DNA from: Caenorhabditis elegans
Taxonomy: Eukaryota > Nematoda > Chromadorea > Rhabditida > Rhabditidae
DNA: 64,000 nucleotides
Reading direction: 5' to 3'
NCBI RefSeq assembly: GCF_000002985.6
Contig: NC_003280.10
Span: forward strand, 2,542,001-2,606,000
Shown here in pieces: positions 34,796 to 45,503 of this stretch; the stretch's first letter is position 1, and each line of letters starts with the position of its first letter. Both the position numbers and the translations under genes were made by a program. A model generated the notes under the pieces. It had not been told where the DNA came from. It made no database searches and saw only the letters and a list, made by a program, of their open reading frames with translations.

Positions 34796-36580
34796 ATAAA
34801 GAACAAAATAATATACAAACAAGAGACGAAAGAGCCAACAATGAGGAGAGCCGTGAGTTTATTTCAACACACATGGCCGAGTTTTTCACTCGTCCCTCAA
34901 ATTGACGGCCGTGTGGCGGTGGCCAAGTTTTTTCGCGGCCACGCCGTAAAAATCCGATTTTCCAGTGTAAAAATGTCTGGAATTTCAAATTTCCACTGAA
35001 AAAATGCCTGAAATTTCGATTTTCCACAGTAAAAATGCCTGAAATTCCAATTTTCCAGTGTAAAAATGTCTGAAATTCCAATTTTCCACAGTAAAAATGC
35101 CTGAAATTCCAATTTTCCAGTGTAAAAATGTCTGAAATTCCGATTTTCCAGTATAGAAATGTCTGAAATTTCGATTTTCCAGTGTAAAAATGTCTGGAAT
35201 TTCGATTTTCCAGTATAGAAATGTCTGAAATTCCGATTTTCCAGTGTAAAAATGTCTGGAATTTCAAATTTCCACTGAAAAATGTCTGAAATTCCGAATT
35301 TCCAGTGCAAAAATGTCTGAAATTTCGATTTTCCAATGTAAAAATCTCTGAAAATCCGATTTTCCAGCGTAAAACGTCTGAAATTTTGATTTTCCACTGT
35401 AAAAATGTCTAAAATCCCGAATTTCCACTGAAAAAATGTCTGAAATTCCGATTTTCCAGTGTAAAAATGCCTGAAATTCCGAATTTCCAGTGCAAAAATG
35501 TCAGAAATTTTGATTTTCCAATGTAAAAATCTCTGAAATTCCAATTTTCCAGTGTAAAAATGTCTGAAATTCCAATTTTCCACAGTAAAAATGCCTGAAA
35601 TTCCAATTTTCCAGTGTAAAAATGTCTGAAATTCCGATTTTCCAGTATAGAAATGTCTGAAATTTCGATTTTCCAGTGTAAAAATGTCTGGAATTTCGAT
35701 TTTCCAGTATAGAAATGTCTGAAATTCCGATTTTCCAGTGTAAAAATGTCTGGAATTTCAAATTTCCACTGAAAAATGTCTGAAATTCCGAATTTCCAGT
35801 GCAAAAATGTCTGAAATTTCGATTTTCCAATGTAAAAATCTCTGAAAATCCGATTTTCCAGCGTAAAACGTCTGAAATTTTGATTTTCCACTGTAAAAAT
35901 GTCTAAAATCCCGAATTTCCACTGAAAAAATGTCTGAAATTCCGATTTTCCAGTGTAAAAATGCCTGAAATTCCGAATTTCCAGTGCAAAAATGTCAGAA
36001 ATTTTGATTTTCCAATGTAAAAATCTCTGAAATTCCAATTTTCCACTGTTAAAATGTCTGAAATTCCAATTTTCCAATGTAAAAATCTCTGAAATTCCAA
36101 TTTTCCAGTGTAAAAACCACTGAAATTTCGATATTTTACTATAAAAATGTCTAAAATTCCATATTTCCAGAGCTCCTCCGCGATCACAAAGCCCTCGCCC
36201 ATCTCTTCTACATGATCTACCTCAACTGCGGGCTTTTGTCAGGTGAAGTGAACAGCAACTCGACTATCAATAGGCTCTGGAACCTCACCAAAGAGTTTTC
36301 GGTTCGGAATCTCATGAGAAAAGACTTGAAGCAACTGAGCAACGATCTCCTGGAGATATCAGATGCATTGGATTCCACTCCGTTCATTACCCAATCACAA
36401 GAAGGCTACATCGACTACGCCCCAGTCTACACTGCATTTGACGCCGTCGCAAGGATCAGTGAGGTCGAGGCAAGCGTTCGGAAGACACTTAAGTCTCAGA
36501 ATGTGCTGGAAAAGATCTCACTGATCAGTGAGCACTCATGGAAGGCGCTGGATGAGAGCATCAAGGAATTTATGGACTGT
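34796..36580 (+). pseudogene. Partial unrecognised gene, two exons
   Basis: Exon 34796-34852 lies between TTTTCAG and GTGAGT. Exon 36171-36580 lies after ATATTTCCAG. Phases agree (phase 1), giving KEQNNIQTRDERANNEES then LLRDHKALAHLFYMIYLNCG and a helical segment down to DESIKEFMDC. The frame is open throughout. The intron between is almost entirely a minisatellite. The right side is cut where sequence of a truncated minus-strand sri gene begins (about 36580), and no upstream exon was found. The sequence resembles the helical ectodomain style of WSN proteins, but I see no WSN motif and do not assign a function. Confidence 0.5.
34965..36165. repeat. GTCTGAAATTCCGATTTTCCAGTG-type minisatellite
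   Basis: About 40 units of roughly 30 bp (AAATGTCTGAAATTCCGATT then TTCCAGTGTAAA). A block of 494 bp is itself duplicated: the unit with CAGTATAGAAATG near 35150 recurs at 35644. Long minus-strand frames here (up to 228 codons) read HWKIGISDIF-type repeats and are artefacts of a unit length divisible by three. Confidence 0.93.
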
Positions 36581-37595
36581 AGACTTCATGTAGACCACAA
36601 AATTTGGCAGGTTCGAGAACTGTATATAACCTTGCGGATAGACCTATAAAACGCTTATAACTTTAATTTGTAGTTATTCTTACCTCCATGATATAAATCA
36701 ACGCATTTTCCCGACTAAGGCTTAGGGAATTCACACACGCGCAGATGAAAAATGGAAAAATCAGACAAAATACGTATAATGCGTTTATTGTGCATTTTGG
36801 GAAAATATGTTTGTTCAATAAAATCGCAACTCCTTGATGCTTCTTTACAAAACATACGATTAAGCTCTCTAGTTGGGTTGCGGCCACAAATGCAATACTG
36901 ACCTGCAAAATTTGACTAAAGAACTGCCAGAAGCTCAAAATATAAAAAAATTTTTAGTCAACCGAATGGTACTAGATAATTGGAATTTTAGAACTGCTTG
37001 AAAAAGGCTCATTCTACAAAATTTCAACCGATTTGTAATGCTAACATAATTGACGAATATTCCAGTTTCCGAATTTTTGTGACAAAAAGTTTACCGCGCC
37101 AGTATTTGCTGGAAGACCAAACCATGTGAATAATACACCGTAAATATGTCCTGCAAACAATGGGAAAAGCGGAATTGGCTGCACGAGAATCGTAAAATCA
37201 ATATCCGTAAGAACACAGGAAAGCTGAAAATAGTAGTTTGATAGTACTGAAACTAAAACTCACGTGGTGTCAGAGTGTCCCATATCGGTTTGATCTACTA
37301 GACGTGTCTAGATGCATGAGTTCTCAACTAACTTTGCATGGTTAAGTAGATCAAATCGTTATGGGACAACCTGACACCACGTGAAACAGATAAGTGATAA
37401 CTCAGTCTTACACCCCCATAAGAAACTATAAATAAGTACCTGAAATAATAACAAATAATACTTAAAATTCCCCAACCGATTGGTGTTAAACATCAAGAAA
37501 TAAATTCCAATAGAGTTTAGAATAAATGAAGTCAACCCAATAAAATGAAAGTAATTCAAAAGCCAATGCGGATCGGAAAAATCAATGTCCTCCAT
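36580..37595 (-). pseudogene. Sri-like chemoreceptor, 3' end truncated
   Basis: Exons 37595-37440 (MEDIDFSDPHWLLNYF), 37223-37095 (LTDIDFTILVQPIPLFPLFA) and 36902-36684 (TQLESLIVCFVKKHQG) are open and in phase. Exon 4 starts at 36643 (VYPQGYIQFSNLPNFVVY) but stops matching its paralogues at about 36580. There it runs into the partial plus-strand gene, so the last three membrane spans and C-terminus are missing. Compared with the intact copies at 38901-41006 and 61208-63419, about 120 codons are lost. Sri proteins are seven-helix chemosensory receptors of nematodes. The undamaged remaining exons point to a recent break. Confidence 0.82.
37261..37383. mobile_element. Palindromic MITE in sri intron
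   Basis: Ends CACGTGGTGTCAGAGTGTCC and GGGACAACCTGACACCACGTG-type form an inverted repeat of about 38 bp, including TTTGATCTAC and GTAGATCAAA. The core is short. Remnants of the same kind are at 15281-15435 and near 43200 (GGGACAACCTGACACCAGGT). Confidence 0.85.
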
Positions 37596-38900
37596 TTGAT
37601 ATGAGCTTGCATTCCTCTATATCACTTAGTTTGTGGTCTACTTTTTCACCTGCCATTGTGAAAAATATCTTTTCATAGAACCGCATGAGTAAAGAATTTC
37701 AACAGGTGAAAGTTCACGGGGGGAATCTGCAATAGTTTTCGGTATTCCATTGTTTATTGTCTTCTAATTAAATTAATTAATAATTAATTGAAATTATTAA
37801 TAAATTATTAATTATCAATTGAAATTAATTAAAGTTATTAATTAAAATTAATTGATTTATTTGTTTTTAAACTTTAGAAAATGATAATTTTAAACTGAAA
37901 AATTACTTTAAAAACAAAAAAAAATGGAATACCGAAGATAAATCGCTTAACTCTCCCTCTATGGAAAATACAATGGATAACCAGAAAAAACGACACTGAA
38001 ATTGAATTCGAATTTGAAATTACTTTAGATGAAAATTAAGATGGCGATTGTAAAATAAATGACTGAAAATAGACCCTAAAAACCGAATATAACTATTAAA
38101 AAATTTTAAAAAATTTTCTAAATTATTTAAATGGTTTTTTCAATTTTTCAAAAATCAAAGAAACTTAAATTTAAATTCCCGCGCAAATGAGTGACGTCAT
38201 TTAGATATTTTAGCGTTTTCCAGCTCAATTCGTCTGATTTTGGGAATTAAAATTTAATTCGGCCGTTTCTTTGAAAAATTTAAAAAATCATAAAAAAATT
38301 TAGAATTTTTAAAAAAATTTTTAACAGTTATATTCGGTTATTAGGGTTATTATTTTCTATTATTTTAAAACAAAATGTTTTTTTTACTCTACTCCACCTT
38401 AAAAAATGCTAGTTTGAAAGGAGATGTGAACATAAATCTGCCAAAAAAATACTAGAAACAAAATAAGATTAATTTCTGCTCGTTGATTGCTCATAAAGGT
38501 AAGTGTGATTTTTTATTGCATTACCATGAATATTTAATTCTTTCAATCTTGTACCCCTATTTTAGCCAGGATTTTTTTATAATTGTAACATAATTCAAAA
38601 GAGTCAGCGGAAGCCAAGATAACTGACAATTAGTTAGAGTTCCAACTATGTTATTTTTTTGAGAAAAATCAATTCAAATAGTTGAATTGTTAGCGGTAAA
38701 ATACTCAGTAATGAGGTGATGAAGTGAGCAAGTTGTAAGAAGGCTCGTCCGAACCGCCAACAAATTTTGTTTGCAAACCTTTGAAATCAGCAAATTAGAA
38801 TTGAAGAAAATAATTTATATTATTATACGAAAACAACAAAAACTAGAAAACAACTATGTGTAATGCGAGCATGAAGTCTCCAAATTCTGAGTTTGCATAT
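37596..38900. other. Intergenic with very AT-rich tract and sri relic
   Basis: About 37760-37870 is almost pure A/T (TTAATTAATAATTAATTG). About 38400-38660 duplicates 41290-41600, upstream of the next sri gene (ATAAATCTGCCAAAAAAA, CGTTGATTGCTCATAAA). A sri relic sits at about 38690-38760. Confidence 0.6.
38690..38760 (-). pseudogene. Relic of a D-type sri gene
   Basis: Contains GTAAAATACTCAGTAATGA and AAGGCTCGTCCGAACCGCCAA. These match two separate parts of the sri gene at 41782-43593 (near 42022 and 42707). The intervening sequence has been lost. Confidence 0.6.
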
Positions 38901-41006
38901 TCAATGTCCCATTGAAGAAATTGGAAGAGTTATGTTCACTTTTGTTCTGAAAAACATTTTTTTATTATCAAATTGGCATCAATAACTTACTTCTTCAAAC
39001 CCTTTGCGATAATCTTGGGATATGGCGGAAAGAATATGAATAAAGAAATCATGTTAACTGACGAATGACTTGCAAACCAGGCAAACAATAGTTCAGATAT
39101 TAAATTCATGTATGGAATTTCAAAAACTAAGACTAGAAGCAGTAACCTTGGACCAAGCAGACACAACACTGCGGTTATGAACTGTATGATCACACTTCGA
39201 AGCGCTTCATTGTGCATTTCATATGTTAGTTTTGAGATTCGAAGCTTCAAGTGAGCCATCATACGTACAACATCATAAATGAATAGAGATAGACACGCAA
39301 ATCCTAAACTACCGGCTATAAAAAGCGCTGAGATAAGTAGTGTTGTATACGGAGATTTCACGTAGACCACAAAATTTGGTAGCTTCGAAAATTGCAAATA
39401 CCCTTTTGGATATACCTGCAAAATTGTATTATATATGCTCAGCATTTAGCTCTAGCTTCTTTCCCAATTTTTGTGGCCCAAAAAATATTAACTTGGATCA
39501 GAAGTGAGCTAAACTTGGGCAAGAAGCTAGACAGCTTGCCTCACCTCTTTAATATAGACCAGCGCCTCTTCTCGACTGAGACTGAGCGAATTTACCCATA
39601 CACACATAACAATTGGGAGAATAAAGCACATAGAATATAGAAAATTTAATATGAACTTTGGTACTTTATGCGTGTTTAATAGAATTGCAATTCCTTGATG
39701 TTTCTCCATAAAACACACGAGTAGGCTTTCAATTTGGATTGCGGCCACAAAAGCAATAGTGACCTGAAACTAGGTGCTATTTACTAAAATTTAATTTTTA
39801 AAAAATCAAAACTTGATTATCTCAATGATCTTACTAAGCAACTGTCAGAAGGTGCCATAAGCCATGTTTTTATATTCGTTTTTATTTCGAAAAACATTTA
39901 TATCTTTGAGTGAGTTTTGTGCTGGAGTTTTGTAGCTTGACATTTACAGATTACCGATTTAAAACATGACCTACCAAATGGTACTCCGATGGGCACTTCT
40001 GCCAGTTCCCTAGTTAGTCGGAATTTTTAGAACTACACAAAAAATGGGTCTTTCCACAAAATTTTGACCGATTTGTTATGCTAAAATAATTGGAAAAAAA
40101 TCCCTTTTTGGAATTTTCGTGTGCAAAAAGTTTACCGCGCCAGTATTTGCTGGAAGACCGAACCATGTGAATACTACACCGTAAATATGTCCTGCAAACA
40201 GTGGAAATAGTGGGATTGGCTGCACAAGAATCGTAAAATCGATATCCGTAAGAACACAGGAAAGCTGGAAATAGTAGTTTAATAGTATTGAAACAACTAA
40301 TGTCAACGTTGAGAAAAAACTGAAAAACCTAACTAGGGAGCCCCGTAAACTTATGGTGGCCGATTTGCCCAAAACGTATGTCATTTGAAAGTTAATACTG
40401 TAAGATGTAAGAATATAATTTCTATTTTTGTCCAATACCCCTGAGAATTTAGAAAATTTCATTTGAGTCCATACACTTGACAAAGTGGTAACTTCAAAGG
40501 TCCATAATAGGAGAACCTTGACAGATAGAGCAAAATCTCGAATTGAAAATCTGTTAATCAGAACACGCTCAACAGCTTGTTAGTTGACAACTTTTTCCTA
40601 TCTTGCATTACTGGAGAGTTATAGCTAGCTTAAGCGACACTCAAATAGAATTTTCTAAATTCACAGATTTATTGGGCAAAAATAAATATCATATTGTTAC
40701 ATCTGACAATGTCAGCTTTCAAATGACATACTATTCAAGAAAATCGGCCCCTATAAGTTGACGGGGCTCCCTAGTAAGCCTGAGCCTAAAACTAAGCCTG
40801 AGCCCAATAGTAAGCTGTCTACGATAAATAAATCGTATTTAAATAAATACCTGAAATAATAACAAGTAGTACTTAAATTTTCCCAACTGATTGCTCATAA
40901 ACATCAAGAAATAAATTCCAATAGAATTCAGAATAAATGAGACCAATCCAATAAAATGAAAATAATTCAAAAGCCAATGCGGATCGGAAAAATCAATGTC
41001 CTCCAT
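38901..41006 (-). CDS. Sri-like seven-helix chemoreceptor, intact
   Basis: Exons are 41006-40851, 40264-40136, 39763-39545, 39415-38991 and 38946-38901; 975 bp, 324 aa, all in phase. It starts MEDIDFSDPHWLLNYF with the same exon sizes (156, 129, 219, 425, 46) as the copy at 61208-63419. Family features are LTDIDFTILVQPIPLFPLF, a KHQGIAILLN motif in the middle, VYPKGYLQFSKLPNFVVY, and HSSVNMISLFIFFPPYPK near the end. The last tiny exon encodes TKVNITLPISSMGH. Expected location is the plasma membrane or cilia of sensory neurons. The class call (sri rather than the related srh) rests on the QPIPLFP and KHQ motifs. Confidence 0.86.
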
Positions 41007-41781
41007 TTGAAATGAGCTTGCATTCCGCTACGTCGCTTAGTTCATGATCCACTTTTTCACCTGGAAGTGTGGAAATAGCCTGTAGCGTGATAGAGACGCA
41101 TTGGTGAAAAATGTCGACAATCGAAAGTTCACTTCCCTACGTCACACGGCATTTGTAGTATCTGATGTATGAATATTTGTAAAGTTGAAAAGGAGTATCT
41201 TGAATTTGGAAAATTTTTAAAAAGCAAAGTTCATGTGCTAGAAATCCAGAAAAAACCGCACTAAAGTTGGCTAAAAATGAATAAAATTCGATTCAAATTT
41301 TGAAAAGAGATGTGAGCATAAATCTGCCAAAAAAAGACTAGAAACAAGTTAGGTAGATTGATTTCTGTTCGTTGATTGCTCATAAAAGTAAGTGTTTTTT
41401 TTATTATTTTGCGCATTACCATGAATATTTTAATCTTTTAATCTTTTACCACTATTGCCAATTGTAACATAATTGTAAAAACAGTGTAGCGCCAGCCGAA
41501 CTCTTATGCCAAGATACCTCACAATTAGTTAGCTTCAGAGAGTTCCAACTATGTATTTTTTTTTTGAAAAAAATCAATTCAAATAGTCGAATTGTTAGTG
41601 GAAAAATCAACAATTAGCGCGAAAAAAAGCGTTGTGAATTGGGGGAAAAATAAAAATAAAAAGTAACCAGTACCTACAACTAGCATTGTTTTTCAGATAA
41701 CTACAGGGTGAACCATAATTATAGGTAAAACTTCAAACTGATAATATTTTATTGTACATATGTACGAATATTTATATTTTA
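41007..41781. other. Upstream region of sri copy, duplicated
   Basis: About 41290-41600 matches 38400-38660, showing that the receptor was duplicated together with its flank. No gene is seen. Confidence 0.6.
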
Positions 41782-43593
41782 TTAAAACATGGCTATATTT
41801 CTAACTCCAAATATCTCCGCCGACTTTCTGATTACAAATTTCCTATATGGGATTGTAAAAGTTATTAACACAACCGCATTGACAGACGAATGGAGTCCAC
41901 CAATCGCTGCAGCCCCGTTAACCAGATCTGCAATAATCTCCCGTTTTATGTCGGCTGCTGAATCCCACCTTGACCATTCTCAATCTTTGCATACATAACG
42001 ATCATCGCCGCGGTTACCGGTAGAATACTCAGTAATGACGTGTAAAAGTGAGCAAGAAGGCTTTTCACAGCATTCTTATACCGGGTATAGCTGTTCGATG
42101 AGATTTTCATTTTGAGCTTTTTGAGGATTTTGAGCATGTCAATTGTTGTGTAGGTCAGCACAGTTCCGCAAAATAATGAGCCAATTGAGCAAGTTATAAT
42201 ACCAAGAGTGGCCCAGGTGTTTTCAGTGTAGATTACAAAATTTTTAAGAGATTGGAACTGGTCGTAGTAGTCGGGGTACATCTTTAAGTGGAAATTTAAA
42301 ATTTCAGACAAAACTAATAATTTGCCGAAGTTTCAGAAAAATTTTCAAAAAATAAAACATTTTTGGCTGAAAATTTAAATTTTTTGCATCAAAAAATATT
42401 CAGATTTTTTTAGAAAAAAAAATCTTTTTGAAAATTTCCATAATTGAAAATTTGAAAAAAGGTGAATAACAGCGACCGACGTCTCACAGGCGTACAAAAA
42501 ACCAGCCTACCTCCCGGACATACTGCATTTGAAATTCCCGCTTCACATCCATCTGAGTAGCAAGAAAATAGTAAGAAAGTGCAATAAATATTGCAAAAAC
42601 CGCTAACAAATTATAAGTCCCATCATTCAAACGATTCGCTAGCTTTGAAATTTTCCTATGCTTCCAAGCAAAACATATTGTAAGACAAACTATTTCCGAT
42701 ATTAGGAGGCTCGTCCAAACCGCCAATAAATAATGTGAGTAGATATTGAACACCTTTACCAAGACCCCATTGCAATACGCAGCCATAATCGGAAAAAGTG
42801 ACATTGGCTGCATGAGGAGTGTAAAGTTGATATTCGTTATGGTGCATAGGAACTGAAAATTCAAAATTTCCTGTAGACATTTTTACAGTAGGAATACGGA
42901 ATTACAGTTATTTTTTTAATGGTAATTCGAAACTGCAGACATTTTACGACAGAAATTTGAAATTTCAGACATTTTTCAGTGGAAATTCGAAAAAGTGACA
43001 TTGGCTGCATGAGGAGTGTAAAGTTGATATTCGTTATGGTGCATAGGAACTGAAAATTCAAAATTTCCTGTAGACATTTTTACAGTAGGAATACGGAATT
43101 ACAGTTATTTTTTTAATGGTAATTCGAAACTGCAGACATTTTACGACAGAAATTTGAAATTTCAGACATTTTTCAGTGGAAATTCGAAAAAAAAATTCAA
43201 CATGGGACAACCTGACACCAGGTGTGCATAATGCCTTTTACACTGGAAAATCAAAATTTCGAACATTTTTACAATGGAAATTTGGATTTTCAGACCTTTT
43301 TATAGTGGAAATTCAGATTTTCAGACAGTTTTACTGTGGTAATTTGAATTTTCTGTCAATTTTTCATTGGTAATTCGAAATTTCAGATATTGTGAAACTA
43401 GAAACTCGGAATTTTAGACTGTTAAGGCAAAAAACCCCACCTGGAAAACCAGTAACAAATATCTAATCCCATCGATTTTCTCGCTTTTTGCAATAACCAA
43501 ATAACTTGTCCCAAAGTTAATAATCAGTGAAACAGTTCCAACAATGTAATAGTACCTGATAAGCCAGACAGGGGTGGTGAAGTTTATCGTCAT
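41782..43593 (-). pseudogene. Second-type sri chemoreceptor with probable frameshift
   Basis: Exons are 43593-43441 (MTINFTTPVWLIRYYY), 42852-42511 (CTITNINFTLLMQPMSLFPI) and 42281-41782. The third exon opens as MYPDYYDQFQSLKNFVIY and runs to a stop at 41948-41946. The expected ending (HSSVNAVVLITFTIPYRKFV) continues in another frame to TAA at 41784-41782. The switch must fall between about 41985 and 41948. No intron of workable length restores the frame. Just upstream of exon 2 a 197 bp tandem duplication (42792-42988 and 42989-43185) repeats the exon start, giving a second acceptor leading to a dead-end frame. It is a damaged gene unless the frameshift is an assembly error. Confidence 0.75.
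42792..43185. repeat. 197 bp tandem duplication covering exon start
   Basis: Two adjacent, almost identical copies offset by 197 bp, each with AAGTGACATTGGCTGCATGA and TACGGAATTACAGTTATTTT. The left copy is the functional exon 2 edge. Confidence 0.9.
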
Positions 43594-44160
43594 TTTTTGT
43601 AGAAAAGAGTGAAAAAATGTGTGGTGGCTAATGAGGAGTTGCTTGCAACATTCATCATTAGTCAAGTTTTGTGAAAACAAATAATGACGTAGAAAGTAGG
43701 AAGTGAAACCAAAAAAGCACCAAAAAAGAAGCAGCGGACATTTCACGGGTGTTACCAACTGGTACCAATTTGTTTGAAAATATTGTTAGTTGATAATTGT
43801 GCAATAAAGGGAAATACCGCTGACGTGAGGGATGCGCTAGTTGTGCAGTAAGTTGCAACCGACTCCTCCTGGTTCTCATAAAAATGTTTTTGGGTTCAGT
43901 TGTAGCAGCTGATATTTCACGGGTTTCTTGCATTTTTACAAGTTCAGTATGTACAAGCGGCCTACAATCATATATTCTTCAAACAGGTAAGCCAAGCAGC
44001 TGGCATCTCATGGGTTCCTAAAACTGGCTTAATTGCGAATGCAGCCGACACCTAAAGAGTTTGGTCGTTTTTTAAATCGAAGTTATCTTTTTATTTCCGA
44101 CAAACTTTCAATCTCGAAACAGACAATATGAAGGTTTCGCATAACGGGTCACACTAAAAA
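43594..44160. other. Intergenic, nothing recognised
   Basis: Contains scattered short words such as GCAGCGGACATTTCACGGGT and TTTCACGGGTTTCTTGC that look like a minor repeat. No gene is supported. Confidence 0.5.
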
Positions 44161-44864
44161 TCAATATTTATTTAAATGACAAAGCACCGCTGGTTTCCAG
44201 TTCTCGTAGTAAACATCACTTTCTACCAAAACCCTATGTAAGGGAGTCTCAACAATCTGCACCTGATCCCAACACTTGTCAAAAAAGAATTGCACGTTTT
44301 CTGTGTTGCTGCTTGAGTAAAAATGATTGGCTTTAATTGATCGATTTGGAATAAGCTTTCCAAGTTCTTCCAGCCAAACTTGATCTATAACTGCGTCCAC
44401 ACGAAAATTTTCAATATCGAATTCGGTCAAAACATATGCCAATTGGGGGATGATTGCCTCCATGTTATCATCGTAAGAGTATTTATCACCAATTTGATAA
44501 GTGGAGCTCCCAGAGCTCACTGAGAATAGATAATCCGCACCGGAAAGGTCTACTTCTTGAAGTTTGTGCTCTAGGGTCTCAGGTAGATTTTGAAAATCGT
44601 TTCTGAATGTTGTGAGTTAAAAAATAAAAAAAAAGACGGCTGCCCCCAAAACCGTAAGACGTCAGTTGCTAAATTAATAGAAACCTGGAGGTGTCGGCTG
44701 TTTGAGAACTGAAAACATGTCGGACGGTACAAAAAAAAACATTGATCAATTGGCAGTGGAAAGCAACCGACGCCTTACGGGTCCCACAAAGTTAAACGTG
44801 CAGCCGACTTCTCAAAGGCCATAGCAAAACCAAATAAAGTAACTCACGTGTTCCAAAAATCCAT
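44161..44864 (-). CDS. Small unrecognised protein, possible F-box-associated (FTH-like) fragment
   Basis: Exon 44864-44848 (ATG, 17 bp) joins 44602-44161 in phase, giving 152 aa. The protein starts MDFWNTNDFQNLPETLEHKL, continues TYQIGDKYSYDDN, FDIENFRVDAVIDQVWLEEL and RVLVESDVYYENWKP, and ends HLNKY. The general look recalls the FTH/DUF38 region of nematode F-box A proteins, but no F-box is present and I do not claim membership. A longer upstream part may exist. Splice sites (GTGAGT and ACATTCAG) are good and the main exon is open for 147 codons without repeats, so a real gene or a recent fragment is likely. Confidence 0.5.
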
Positions 44865-45503
44865 ACTTTTTTGCTGCTGCTACGTCATTTTTCGAGAAAG
44901 TCACTGAAGACGCCAAATTTTTTGGAGAGCAAATATATATATACTACAACCCTAAATGAGGAAGTCACAAAATTTCACAATCAGTGCTATTTCGAAATGA
45001 TAAAATATACATCTTATCAGTAAAAACATCACTTGTTTTGCTTCTACCCTCTATAATATTATACGACTGGATATGATTCAGATTGACTGTGGAACTATAT
45101 GAATTCAGTGACCCACTAGACGTAATCCTACAGTAACCCTACAGTTCACAAACCACTGCCACATTTTTAGGAGCATCACGAGATGCTCTTGCGATGAGTC
45201 AGCAGTTAATTGATAAGAAACATAGCGTGTCTGATGATGATAATGAGGAAACAGTGACGTCATTAAAGTAACAATAACAGTTTGTAATAGGTATCCAAAA
45301 GTAACCCTACTAAACTTTCTAATAACAAATTTAGGCTACAGATACAGAATCAGCACAGCTTCTCAACCAACACCACATTTTGCCGCACGTCATCCTCCAC
45401 CTGTGTAGTGATCCATTTTTCACGTGTCAGATTTTCTGCCAACTCTGAAAACTCCTTTTGTTCTACTTTTCTTGTTTCCAGTTTCTTTTTCAAATCAAGT
45501 GAC
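44865..45503. other. Intergenic between divergent genes
   Basis: Promoter region of the plus-strand sri gene and of the small minus-strand gene. No motif stands out beyond an ATATATATA stretch near 44935. Confidence 0.5.

Noticed and set aside
34701..36202. Five long minus-strand frames (up to 228 codons)
   Set aside because: They translate a roughly 30 bp minisatellite whose unit is a multiple of three; sequence is fully periodic and has no start or splice context.
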